Positions 37,045 to 44,770 of a DNA stretch of 64,000 nucleotides are shown one piece after another (the stretch's first letter is position 1; the number at the start of each line of letters is the position of its first letter). Position numbers and translations under genes: made by a program. Under the pieces are notes generated by a model that was given only the letters and a program-made list of their open reading frames with translations, had not been told where the DNA came from and did not search any database. This DNA is from Dielma sp000508965 (GTDB taxonomy: Bacteria > Bacillota_I > Bacilli_A > Erysipelotrichales > Erysipelotrichaceae), in contig BAHV02000006.1 of assembly GCA_000508965.1 (NCBI GenBank), positions 49,745-113,744 of the forward strand, read 5' to 3'.

Positions 37045-38136
37045 ATGGCAGAACTATCATTAAAACACATCGATAAAGTCTATGACAACAATGTACAGGC
37101 TGTATTTGATTTCAATTTAGATATTAAAGATAAAGAATTTATCGTCTTTGTAGGGCCGTCAGGCTGTGGTAAATCAACGACATTACGTATGATTGCCGGA
37201 TTAGAAGATATAACGGCAGGGGAATTATCAATTGATGGCAAGGTTGTCAATGATGTTGAACCTAAAGATCGTGATATTGCGATGGTATTCCAATCTTATG
37301 CGTTATATCCGCATATGTCTGTTTATGATAACATGGCATTCGGTTTAAAGCTGCGCAAGATCAGCAAGGATGAAATTGACAAGCGTGTGCGCGATGCCGC
37401 GAAGATTTTGGAAATTGAAGAATATCTGGACCGTAAACCGAAAGCACTGTCCGGCGGTCAGCGTCAGCGTGTAGCATTAGGGCGTGCAATAGTGCGTAAT
37501 GCGAAGGTTTTCCTGATGGACGAACCATTAAGTAACCTAGACGCGAAGCTGCGTGTACAGATGCGCAGTGAAATTATTAAATTACACGAGCGGATCGGTG
37601 CCACTACCATATATGTAACCCATGATCAGACTGAAGCGATGACAATGGCTACCCGTATCGTTGTTATGAAGGGCGGCTATATCCAGCAGATTGGCACGCC
37701 AAAGGAAATTTATAACAATCCGGCTAATATGTTCGTCGCTGGCTTTGTCGGTTCACCGGCTACAAATTTCTTGAATGGCCGTTATGAGAATAAAGGCTTT
37801 ATCATCAATGGTCAGCGCATCGAACTGCCTGAAATGTTTATTGAATCATTAAAAGATTATGAGGGCAAGGAATTGGTGTTTGGTATTCGTCCTGAAGATA
37901 TTCATGGTGAAGGCATCGTCGCTGAGACATACCCATCAAGCAGCATGCAGTTCTATGTTGAGGTCAGTGAATTACTGGGGCATGAATTCATTCTGCATGG
38001 TAAGGCAGGCGAACAGCGTTTAGTCGCGAAAGTTGCGGCACGGCTGGAAGCAAGACCGCATGATACAGTGCAGATTGCATTGGATCTGAGTAAAGCGCAT
38101 TTCTTTGATCCGCAGACTCAAAACTGCATTATTTAG
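37045..38136 (+). CDS. Sugar ABC transporter ATPase (MsmK/UgpC type)
   Basis: Energises carbohydrate import. The 363-residue protein has Walker A GPSGCGKST (about 37), Q-loop, the signature LSGGQRQRVALGRAI (about 134), Walker B VFLMDEPLSNLDAKLR, the switch His in YVTHDQTEAMTMA, and a C-terminal TOBE-like regulatory domain (about 240-360). Many Firmicutes use one such ATPase for several importers; its place in this operon assigns it at least here. AAGGAG site. Confidence 0.95.
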   Translation: MAELSLKHIDKVYDNNVQAVFDFNLDIKDKEFIVFVGPSGCGKSTTLRMIAGLEDITAGELSIDGKVVNDVEPKDRDIAMVFQSYALYPHMSVYDNMAFGLKLRKISKDEIDKRVRDAAKILEIEEYLDRKPKALSGGQRQRVALGRAIVRNAKVFLMDEPLSNLDAKLRVQMRSEIIKLHERIGATTIYVTHDQTEAMTMATRIVVMKGGYIQQIGTPKEIYNNPANMFVAGFVGSPATNFLNGRYENKGFIINGQRIELPEMFIESLKDYEGKELVFGIRPEDIHGEGIVAETYPSSSMQFYVEVSELLGHEFILHGKAGEQRLVAKVAARLEARPHDTVQIALDLSKAHFFDPQTQNCII

Positions 38137-38143
38137 TCAAAAA

Positions 38144-38184
38144 CACTCTCCTATGGTATAATAGCCATAAGGGAGTGATTTTTT
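38144..38184 (+). promoter_or_regulatory. Nested terminator hairpin and promoter (end of sugar operon / start of DUF1146 gene)
   Basis: CACTCTCCTATGG (38144-38156) pairs imperfectly with CCATAAGGGAGTG (38165-38177), followed by TTTTTT, so readthrough RNA forms a terminator-like hairpin. The loop holds TGGTATAAT (38154-38162), an extended -10 whose transcript would begin within the second arm and keep the ribosome binding site free. Confidence 0.6.
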
Positions 38185-38379
38185 ATGTCATATAAATTTA
38201 TAAGTGTGTGCATCGCGCTGTTTTCATTTGTTATATCTTTTTATGCGCTGAGTGCTATTAAATTCGATAAATTTTGTCAGGTAGAGAAACCGGCAAAGGT
38301 TCAGACATTGCTGATTGTCTTATCGTTCGCGCTGGCCGGCTTGGCAGCTAATTTTTTAATGATGTTTATCAACTTCTAA
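38185..38379 (+). CDS. DUF1146 (YwzB-like) small membrane protein
   Basis: A 64-residue protein with two membrane helices (about 4-24 and 40-61) and a central basic stretch (VEKPAKVQTLL). Size, topology and order (after atp genes, before spoIID) match YwzB of Bacillus, an integral membrane protein of unknown function. Ribosome binding site AAGGGAG lies in the preceding hairpin. Confidence 0.75.
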   Translation: MSYKFISVCIALFSFVISFYALSAIKFDKFCQVEKPAKVQTLLIVLSFALAGLAANFLMMFINF

Positions 38380-38426
38380 AAGCGGAAATTTTATAAAAGT
38401 TAAAGCTTAAGCATTTAGATAAACAA

Positions 38427-38478
38427 AGAGTATTCAATATAGAAAACGGTCATGTTTCTAAAATGAATACTCTTTTAT
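38427..38478 (+). terminator. Terminator-like inverted repeat after DUF1146 gene
   Basis: AGAGTATTCA (38427-38436) pairs with TGAATACTCT (38464-38473), with inner TAGAAAAC/GTTTCTA, then TTTATAT. A related hairpin lies at 39241-39290. Confidence 0.65.
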
Positions 38479-38637
38479 ATAGCCTGAAACGATAGGGATA
38501 AAGCTAATTCAGATCATTTTTACTATCTGTCAGACAAGACCTGATTGCTTTTAAATGTTGATGAATTTTATACAAAACACTATTCATAATAATAACACAA
38601 ATCATAGCAGCAATTTGCAGTGCTTATAACTAGAAAT

Positions 38638-39009
38638 CTAACATATAGTACTCTCTTTATTTTTTAACATAATACGTAATCTTGTCGAAGCAGTATATGG
38701 ATTGCTAGTTCCTTTAATAAGGCATTTCATAGTCATTAGATCATTAGTATCAGAAACGGAACGAGTAAATGCACCATAAGGAACTGTTATATCTACATAT
38801 GGACTTACGCTCATATCAGCAGACATAGTAACGGTATGTTTATTACCATCTTCATCAGAATATATCATTGTTTGCTCTTCTTTGTTATTTAAGTCCATTT
38901 CAATTACATAAAAATCAATACTTTCACTTTCTGATTCTGCTAAAATTGATGTTGCAAATGAGTTTAAAGATACAATGCTTACCGTTAAAGCAATGAGAAA
39001 TTTTTTCAT
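38638..39009 (-). CDS. Small secreted protein of unknown function
   Basis: A 123-residue product with a classical signal peptide (MKKFLIALTVSIVSLNSFATSILA, cleavage near residue 24). The mature part is about 100 residues, acidic and beta-rich by appearance (FYVIEMDLNNKEEQTMIYS, VDITVPYGAF), ending in a single Cys (ESTIC). No domain recognised. It lies alone between two similar terminator hairpins in AT-rich sequence. Ribosome binding site AAGGAAAAATAT precedes the start. Confidence 0.65.
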   Translation of the reverse strand: MKKFLIALTVSIVSLNSFATSILAESESESIDFYVIEMDLNNKEEQTMIYSDEDGNKHTVTMSADMSVSPYVDITVPYGAFTRSVSDTNDLMTMKCLIKGTSNPYTASTRLRIMLKNKESTIC

Positions 39010-39240
39010 ATATTTTTCCTTTTATTATTTTTGAACTAAATTCATGTTAATGCAATTATATTAGGTATTTACAAATTTATCCATCGGATATCCCCCACCC
39101 TTGATAAAATATAATCAAAAACTGGCTAAAAAGTAATATGCAGTACATTTTCATGTTTATTTACTATTGATTTGAATCTGTTATTTATTTTGTTTTTCTG
39201 TTATAACTAAATCATTAGGGGGAAAGCAATCCTGATAAAT

Positions 39241-39295
39241 AAAAAGTATTCAGCGCAGTGACAATTAGTCTTTGTACTGAATACTTTTTTATATG
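39241..39295 (-). terminator. Terminator of the HAD-repeat gene
   Basis: AAAAAGTATTCA (39241-39252) pairs with TGAATACTTTTT (39278-39289), with inner CAGT-ACAA/TTGT-ACTG pairs. T-rich on both sides, so it could act in both directions; it directly follows the minus-strand gene stop. Confidence 0.75.
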
Positions 39296-39298
39296 ATT

Positions 39299-40585
39299 TT
39301 ATTTGCCTTGAGGTTTACGTCTCGCAGGTTTATTAAATGCAGCTGTTTCGGACTTCTTAGGAGTATCCTTATGAAAATCCTTTTTATAACCTTCTTTATT
39401 AAATGATTTTTTATCATCTTTATTATATGGTTTTCTGTCATCCTTGCGGTAAGGCTTTTTATCATCGCGATTGAATGGTTTTCTGTCATCTCGGCTGTAT
39501 GATTTTTTATCGTCTTGATTAAAAGGTTTGCGTCCATCTCTTCTGAATGGTTTCTTATCATCAGCGCTGAATGGTTTGCGTTCAGAAAACGCTCTTTTTG
39601 GTTTTGGTTTCAAAAGTTCAAGATCTACTTCTGTGGCAATACCATTATCGACATTATACTGTGCGCGCCGTCTTGCTTTTTCAGCTTCACGCCGTGCCAT
39701 TTTGGCATCTTCCCGGGCATTGTCACGGTCGCGTTCAGCCTTTGTGTCATTGCTGATCGTCAAGTAGATAGCCTTAGAGGCATTCAGTGCAACCGAAGAA
39801 GCACAGCTGATTAATTCTTGTACACTGCCCTGAATCGCGCAGCAGTTAGGATAAGCTTCAAATAAAGATAAGCTGTCCTTACAGCCGGAAATAATCAAAG
39901 TTTCGCCTGCCGTAACTTTTACCGCATTCATAAATTTTAAAATCATCTGATCAAAAGTCGCAGTCTTATCAGTAATTGTAAATTCATGTTTGTTTAAGTC
40001 ATGGAAAGCAACGCCGCTCATCGCTTTGATCATATGTTCAATTGCGCCGATTTTTGCCGGATTTGCCGCAAATACTTCAAAGCGGTATACCTTGCGGTTT
40101 GTTAGTTCATCAATAGTTTCAAATTGATGCAGACGGTCAAAAAAATGGTTGTTTTGAATCAGCGCTTTGGCTGTTTTCTTATTCTTTTTCAACTGCTGAC
40201 TCATGATGAATTCACCATATTCTTCGCTCAGCTGATTCTCATCATAGGGACTGTAAATGCCTTTATCCGTATCACAGAAAAACATCAGCTGTTCGTTGAT
40301 CAATAATTGAGCGGCAGCGGCCACGTCCTTGGTATCCATAAAGATTTCCTGTAACAAATGACCGTTCTCATCAATTGCCTTTGCGCCGTTCATCAAGATT
40401 TTATCACATTTGATATGCGACTTTTCACAGGCATTCTGAATGCGCTGTGCATTTCGCGGAGTAAATATAACAAAACGCTTCCCCTTTGCGCGGGCTACTT
40501 CAACAGCATCAATATTAGCTGCTGATATTTCATATGTATTGTTTAACAATGCTTTTTCTAAATCAGAAAAAATTAGTTGGATCAT
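39299..40585 (-). CDS. Degenerate Cof-type HAD protein with basic 8-residue repeat tail
   Basis: A 428-residue, two-part protein. Residues 1-270 follow the Cof-type HAD fold, but the catalytic motif I normally DxDGT reads D8-L-E-K-A, and the motif IV region reads SGCKDS in place of GDxxND, so phosphatase activity is doubtful. A charged helix follows (ERDRDNAREDAKMARREAEK). Residues 337-408 are nine 8-residue units such as KPFNRDDK and KPYRKDDR, and the tail is Lys/Pro-rich. Such Arg/Lys tails resemble RNA-binding extensions of RNA helicases; that is inference. ATG 40585 is chosen because AGAGGTAG precedes it; the frame is open upstream to 40624. Confidence 0.75.
   Translation of the reverse strand: MIQLIFSDLEKALLNNTYEISAANIDAVEVARAKGKRFVIFTPRNAQRIQNACEKSHIKCDKILMNGAKAIDENGHLLQEIFMDTKDVAAAAQLLINEQLMFFCDTDKGIYSPYDENQLSEEYGEFIMSQQLKKNKKTAKALIQNNHFFDRLHQFETIDELTNRKVYRFEVFAANPAKIGAIEHMIKAMSGVAFHDLNKHEFTITDKTATFDQMILKFMNAVKVTAGETLIISGCKDSLSLFEAYPNCCAIQGSVQELISCASSVALNASKAIYLTISNDTKAERDRDNAREDAKMARREAEKARRRAQYNVDNGIATEVDLELLKPKPKRAFSERKPFSADDKKPFRRDGRKPFNQDDKKSYSRDDRKPFNRDDKKPYRKDDRKPYNKDDKKSFNKEGYKKDFHKDTPKKSETAAFNKPARRKPQGK
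39362..39577 (-). repeat. Nine tandem 24-bp coding repeats (KPFxxDD[KR])
   Basis: The minus strand encodes nine consecutive 8-residue units, alternately ending in K and R, so a 16-residue super-period is visible. Unit consensus is K-P/S-F/Y-x-x-D-D-K/R; the last two units are degenerate. Confidence 0.8.
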
Positions 40586-40693
40586 AATTCTACCTCTATT
40601 TCCATCCTTTATTATAACAGACATAAGGGCTATAAAGCTACTTTATCTTCATAAATATCAGCATACCAAACCCATATTGTCTGTGAGAATTAT

Positions 40694-41977
40694 TTATTTC
40701 ATATTGGCAAGATAGAGTGCTGCTGCATATTCTTTATCGATTAATGGGAAGAAAGAGCGCGGTTCAAAGAGATAAGTCTCTGATTTCATAATTTGTGAAA
40801 CAATTAAACTCAAAATCTGCTTGCTGTTTAAGCTGTTAAGCAGCATCTTTACCGTTGACAGATTTTTGTTGCGCATGCCTTCCACAATCTCATCCGTATT
40901 ACTGCGCTGTTTCAAAAATTCAGAACGGATCAGCTTCCTCAGTTCCTTGATTTCATAAATAGGTGTTGCATCGATATCCAGAATCTGCGCACAGATTTCC
41001 ATTGCCGCATGTTCATAATCCTTGATAGCCAAAGCCTGTTTGCGGGTATAATTTCGCAGAACGTCGCTTAAGGGCTGAGGATTAAATACTTTTACTTTTT
41101 TGCGGATCATGCCATCGTTAAGCTCGGCTTCAATGTCAAGAATCAGGTTGTAAAAACGGATCGCTGCCGCATCGGTACGCCGCTGTACATATGTGTATAC
41201 AAATCCATCATAGGCATTAAAGGCTTTCATTGTATCAAGATATCCAAGCTGGATACGGCGGTCGAGATTTACACGGTCAAAGTCAAGAAAATTACCAAGA
41301 TCCTGACTTGGAATGATATATTTAATATTAGGTCGGTGCAGATATTCTTCATGGATAATTTTTTTATGATTCAAGTCGACAAGGACAAGTTCGTCAGCCC
41401 CCATTTTCAACGCCAGACGTACCGGCAGATTATCATAATAACCACCGTCTACATATTCCTTGCCATCCATGACATGGGCTGGGAAAGCCGGATAGCAGGA
41501 AGCGCTGGCAATCAGATAATCCTTTAAAGTATCCGGCGCCATTTCATGCTTCGTAATCTGAACAGGCTTCAGCGATGGATATTCCACGGTCACCAAGCCA
41601 AAATCAATCGGTGATGCCAGCAGTCTTTCTTGATCGCTGAGCCTTATAATCATTTCCTTCAGGGGTGTGATATCAGCCCCTTTGTCATGAATAAATTGTT
41701 TGAAGAAGGGGACAACACGATTCCGCTGCGTCACTAAGGAATCAATATTCATACTGACAGAGATACCGTTATTCATCACCTGGGTGATGTCCATATTCTC
41801 CCACAAGCGTACTGCTTCTTCATAATCATTTTGAGCGATCATACAGCCAATTAATGCACCGATACTAGTGCCGGTTACGATATCAGGCTGGATTCCCAGC
41901 TCATGGATTGCTTTATAAAAACCGATTTCATAGGCTCCCTTGGAACCGCCGCCGGCTAAGACAAACGCACGTTTCAT
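40694..41977 (-). CDS. Patatin-like phospholipase family protein
   Basis: Predicted cytoplasmic lipid acyl hydrolase, 427 residues. The N-terminal patatin domain has the oxyanion loop GGGSKGAYEIG (about 9), the nucleophile motif GTSIG with Ser38, and the catalytic Asp in VDGGYYDN (about 172). The C-terminal part (about 280-427) is helical and unrecognised. No signal peptide. Separate from the HAD gene by about 100 bp on the same strand, with no obvious link. AAGAGGTGG precedes the ATG. Confidence 0.88.
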   Translation of the reverse strand: MKRAFVLAGGGSKGAYEIGFYKAIHELGIQPDIVTGTSIGALIGCMIAQNDYEEAVRLWENMDITQVMNNGISVSMNIDSLVTQRNRVVPFFKQFIHDKGADITPLKEMIIRLSDQERLLASPIDFGLVTVEYPSLKPVQITKHEMAPDTLKDYLIASASCYPAFPAHVMDGKEYVDGGYYDNLPVRLALKMGADELVLVDLNHKKIIHEEYLHRPNIKYIIPSQDLGNFLDFDRVNLDRRIQLGYLDTMKAFNAYDGFVYTYVQRRTDAAAIRFYNLILDIEAELNDGMIRKKVKVFNPQPLSDVLRNYTRKQALAIKDYEHAAMEICAQILDIDATPIYEIKELRKLIRSEFLKQRSNTDEIVEGMRNKNLSTVKMLLNSLNSKQILSLIVSQIMKSETYLFEPRSFFPLIDKEYAAALYLANMK

Positions 41978-42042
41978 ATGCCACCTCTTTACTCAATTAG
42001 CATACCACAATCTAATTAAAAAAGTGTGTTTTTATGAATTTC

Positions 42043-42070
42043 TCATAAAAAGCTATGTAAAGCATATAAT
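42043..42070 (+). promoter_or_regulatory. Possible SigE-type promoter of spoIID
   Basis: TCATAAA (42043-42049) and CATATAAT (42063-42070) with 13-bp spacing resemble SigE elements. The second element also contains a SigA-type TATAAT, so assignment is open. Confidence 0.35.
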
Positions 42071-42085
42071 TTTTTGAGGTGCAAT

Positions 42086-43018
42086 ATGAAAATCATAATG
42101 AAAAGCTTCGCAATCCTGCTTTTTTTAGGTTATACATTTTTACTGATATTTCATCCGCAGACAGCAGCTGTAAATCATGCGGCCGGTGTTCTGATTAATT
42201 ATGGACTTGATATGCCTATTAATAATGAAACGGTTGATTCACCAGTACAGTACGTAGCGGTAATGCGCGGCAATACACAGGTCGATTTGCCGCTTGAGGA
42301 ATATCTGGTCGGTGTAGTAGCCTCAGAAATGCCAGTTACTTTTGAGTTAGAAGCATTGAAGGCACAGGCAGTAGCTGCCCGAACATTTGCCAGTGCCAGA
42401 GGTTACAGTGTTGATGATACGACAGCTTCTCAGGTATATAAAGATAATGAACAGCTGAAAAGTCAATGGCTTGATCAGTATGATGAATATTATAAGAAAG
42501 TAAAACAAGCAGTTGAAGAAACTGCCAATCAAATCCTTGTCTATCAGGGGGAACCAATTACCGCCGCCTTTTTTTCTTCATGTATGTCAGCAACGACGAA
42601 TGCACAGGATTACTGGCAGAATGAAGTTCCTTATCTGCGTTCAGTCGCTTCGCCGTGGGACAGTGAAACTGCGGATATTACCAGAAGCAAAGAGGTGGAT
42701 GACAGCACTTTAATCAATGCTTTGGGCAGCAATCAGCTTGCGATTCTTTCATATTATGACAATGGTTATGTAAAGACTGTGCAAGCCGGTTCTCAGCAAT
42801 ACACTGGCCGTCAGATCCGTGAATTGCTGGGATTGGCTTCAAGCTGCTTCACCATAGAACGCATTGAGAATGGTTTGCGCTTCATCACTTATGGCAGCGG
42901 TCATGGCATTGGCATGAGTCAATATGGCGCGCAGGGAATGGCTTTGGCAGGCTATACCTATGATGAAATTCTGCATCATTATTATACAGATGTGGAAATT
43001 AAGACAACCCTTGTATAA
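42086..43018 (+). CDS. spoIID: Stage II sporulation protein D (peptidoglycan lytic transglycosylase)
   Basis: Mother-cell enzyme that cuts septal and peripheral glycan during engulfment with SpoIIM and SpoIIP. The 310-residue product has one N-terminal anchor helix (about 6-22) and the SpoIID/LytB domain: LPLEEYLVGVVASEMPVTFELEAL (about 74) with the catalytic Glu, AQAVAARTFA, FSSCMSATTNAQDYW, and SGHGIGMSQYGAQGMA near the end. ATG 42086 is chosen since GAGGTG sits just before it. Gene pair with spoIIQ. Confidence 0.95.
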   Translation: MKIIMKSFAILLFLGYTFLLIFHPQTAAVNHAAGVLINYGLDMPINNETVDSPVQYVAVMRGNTQVDLPLEEYLVGVVASEMPVTFELEALKAQAVAARTFASARGYSVDDTTASQVYKDNEQLKSQWLDQYDEYYKKVKQAVEETANQILVYQGEPITAAFFSSCMSATTNAQDYWQNEVPYLRSVASPWDSETADITRSKEVDDSTLINALGSNQLAILSYYDNGYVKTVQAGSQQYTGRQIRELLGLASSCFTIERIENGLRFITYGSGHGIGMSQYGAQGMALAGYTYDEILHHYYTDVEIKTTLV

Positions 43019-43058
43019 TTCAATTTCATGCGGGCATACTCATGCATGAGGTGAAACA

Positions 43059-43649
43059 ATGATTGCTTATGAAAAAAAGTCAAATAAGACAAGAAGAGCA
43101 TTAATTTTAAGTCTGCTGGTCGTACTGTGTGTCAGCGTCTTTCTGCTGAGTGAAAAAATGATGCAACAAGGAGAGGAAACACTGGTATTTAATGAAACTG
43201 TACCGGTGATTAAACTGCCTGATGATGAAAGCATTCAGCTTCCTTATTCAGTTGCGGCGGTAATCGCTATTGATTATTTTGACGGCAAAGAGGGAGATAT
43301 TCCTAAAGTCGTGGAATTTGAAGGCGTATTCCGGCCGTCACAGGGTATCGATGTCGTATATAACGATGAAGCTTTTGATGTTACGGCTGCACTTAGCGGG
43401 GAAGTTGTGGATGTGAAAGAAGATCCGCTGCTGGGCTATTCAGTGACAATCCAAAGTGATAATTTAAAAATCACTTATCAAAGTCTCAGTGATATGAAGC
43501 TGCAGAAGGGTGATTCTGTGAAGCAGGGCGATGTCTTATCAACAGCAGGAAAGAATGTTTACAACCCTCAGTTGGGAAATCATTTACACTTAATTGTGGA
43601 AAAAGATGGGAAAATTGTCGACCCAAAAAGTGTTTTTAAACTTCAATAG
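43059..43649 (+). CDS. spoIIQ: Stage II sporulation protein Q-like LytM/M23 protein
   Basis: Forespore membrane protein that forms the SpoIIQ-SpoIIIAH channel. The 196-residue product has a membrane helix (about 13-30) and a LytM domain (about 85-190). The first zinc His is replaced by S94 (FRPSQGID), while D98 and H175-L-H177 are kept, so peptidase activity is unlikely; loss of this His is also known for Bacillus SpoIIQ. Position between spoIID and mbl matches Bacillus. Short compared with Bacillus (283), lacking the C-terminal tail. Confidence 0.85.
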   Translation: MIAYEKKSNKTRRALILSLLVVLCVSVFLLSEKMMQQGEETLVFNETVPVIKLPDDESIQLPYSVAAVIAIDYFDGKEGDIPKVVEFEGVFRPSQGIDVVYNDEAFDVTAALSGEVVDVKEDPLLGYSVTIQSDNLKITYQSLSDMKLQKGDSVKQGDVLSTAGKNVYNPQLGNHLHLIVEKDGKIVDPKSVFKLQ

Positions 43650-43669
43650 TACCTGCCGGGTACTATTTT
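43647..43669 (+). terminator. Terminator overlapping spoIIQ stop
   Basis: TAGTACC (43647-43653) pairs with GGTACTA (43659-43665), then TTTTA; the TAG stop is in the stem. Confidence 0.65.
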
Positions 43670-43708
43670 AATTTGATAATGAAATTCACTTTATAAATCA
43701 ACGAAATG

Positions 43709-43717
43709 TGTTATAAT
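43709..43717 (+). promoter_or_regulatory. Extended -10 promoter of mbl
   Basis: TGTTATAAT, about 45 bp before the mbl start, directly after a terminator. Confidence 0.55.
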
Positions 43718-43761
43718 GGTAATGCTAATTGTAAAAATTTTATGAATGGAGGAGACCTGTT

Positions 43762-44751
43762 ATGTTATTCACAAAAGAGGTTGGTATCGACTTAGGTACG
43801 GCCAATTTATTAATCTACGTAAAAGGTGAAGGTATTGTCATTGATGAACCTTCCGTTGTTGCTATAGATGCTGAAACTAAGAAATGTCTGGCGGCTGGCC
43901 AGGACGCCAAGGATATGCTGGGCAGAACCCCAGGCCGTGTATTGGCTATCCGTCCGCTGAAGGATGGTGTTATTGCTGATTTCGAAGTAACTGAAATCAT
44001 GCTGAATTTTTTCTTGAAGAAATTGTCGCTGAAAGGTATGTTTCAGCGTCCAACGATTTTGATTTGCTGTCCGAGTAATATTACCTCAGTAGAACGAAAT
44101 GCGATTCGTGACTGTGCTTACCGTGCCGGTGCGAAGAAAGTATATATTGAAGAAGAGCCTAAAGTTGCGGCCGTAGGTGCCGGTTTGGATATTTCTAAAC
44201 CTAGCGGTAATATGGTTTTAGATATCGGCGGCGGTACTACTGATGTAGCCGTTCTCTCCTTAGGTGAAATTGTAAGCTCAACCTCTTTAAAGGTTGCCGG
44301 TGATACCTTTGACCGTGATATTATCAAGTATGTAAAAGATGAAAAGAAGCTGCTGATTGGTGATCGTACGGCTGAAGAAATCAAAAAGCAGATCGGTACT
44401 GCTTGGAAGGGTTCACGTTCTGAGACGATGGAAGTCAGCGGCCGTGACTTAGTAACAGGTCTGCCTACTTCAATTACTCTCGTATCTGAGGAAATTGAAT
44501 CTGCAATGCGTGAGAATCTTCAGAATGTCGTGCGCGCGTGCCGTACTGTCTTAGAACAGACGCCGCCTGAATTATCCAGTGATATTGTTACCCGCGGTAT
44601 TGTTTTAACCGGCGGCGGTGCCCTGCTTCATGGTATTGATGAATTATTACGTAATGAATTACATATTCCGGTTTATGTAGCTGAAAATGCTCTGCGCTGT
44701 GTTGCCGAAGGTACAGGAATTCTATTGGAAAACTTGCATTTGGTTCGTTAA
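43762..44751 (+). CDS. mbl: Rod shape-determining actin homologue (MreB/Mbl)
   Basis: Membrane-bound actin-like filament that guides sidewall synthesis. The 329-residue protein shows VGIDLGTANLLIYVKG phosphate 1 loop, PTILICCPSNITSVE, LDIGGGTTDVAVLSLG phosphate 2 loop (about 155), and VLTGGGALLHGID (about 286). In Bacillus the gene after spoIIQ and spoIIID is mbl, so Mbl is preferred over MreB; spoIIID is absent here. GGAGGAG site. Confidence 0.93.
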   Translation: MLFTKEVGIDLGTANLLIYVKGEGIVIDEPSVVAIDAETKKCLAAGQDAKDMLGRTPGRVLAIRPLKDGVIADFEVTEIMLNFFLKKLSLKGMFQRPTILICCPSNITSVERNAIRDCAYRAGAKKVYIEEEPKVAAVGAGLDISKPSGNMVLDIGGGTTDVAVLSLGEIVSSTSLKVAGDTFDRDIIKYVKDEKKLLIGDRTAEEIKKQIGTAWKGSRSETMEVSGRDLVTGLPTSITLVSEEIESAMRENLQNVVRACRTVLEQTPPELSSDIVTRGIVLTGGGALLHGIDELLRNELHIPVYVAENALRCVAEGTGILLENLHLVR

Positions 44752-44770
44752 AGAGAATTGAGGTGGCAGT

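Noticed and set aside
39289..39561. 90-codon minus-strand frame with repeated NH-motifs
   Set aside because: Shadow of the 24-bp repeats in the HAD gene read in another frame; no ribosome binding site.
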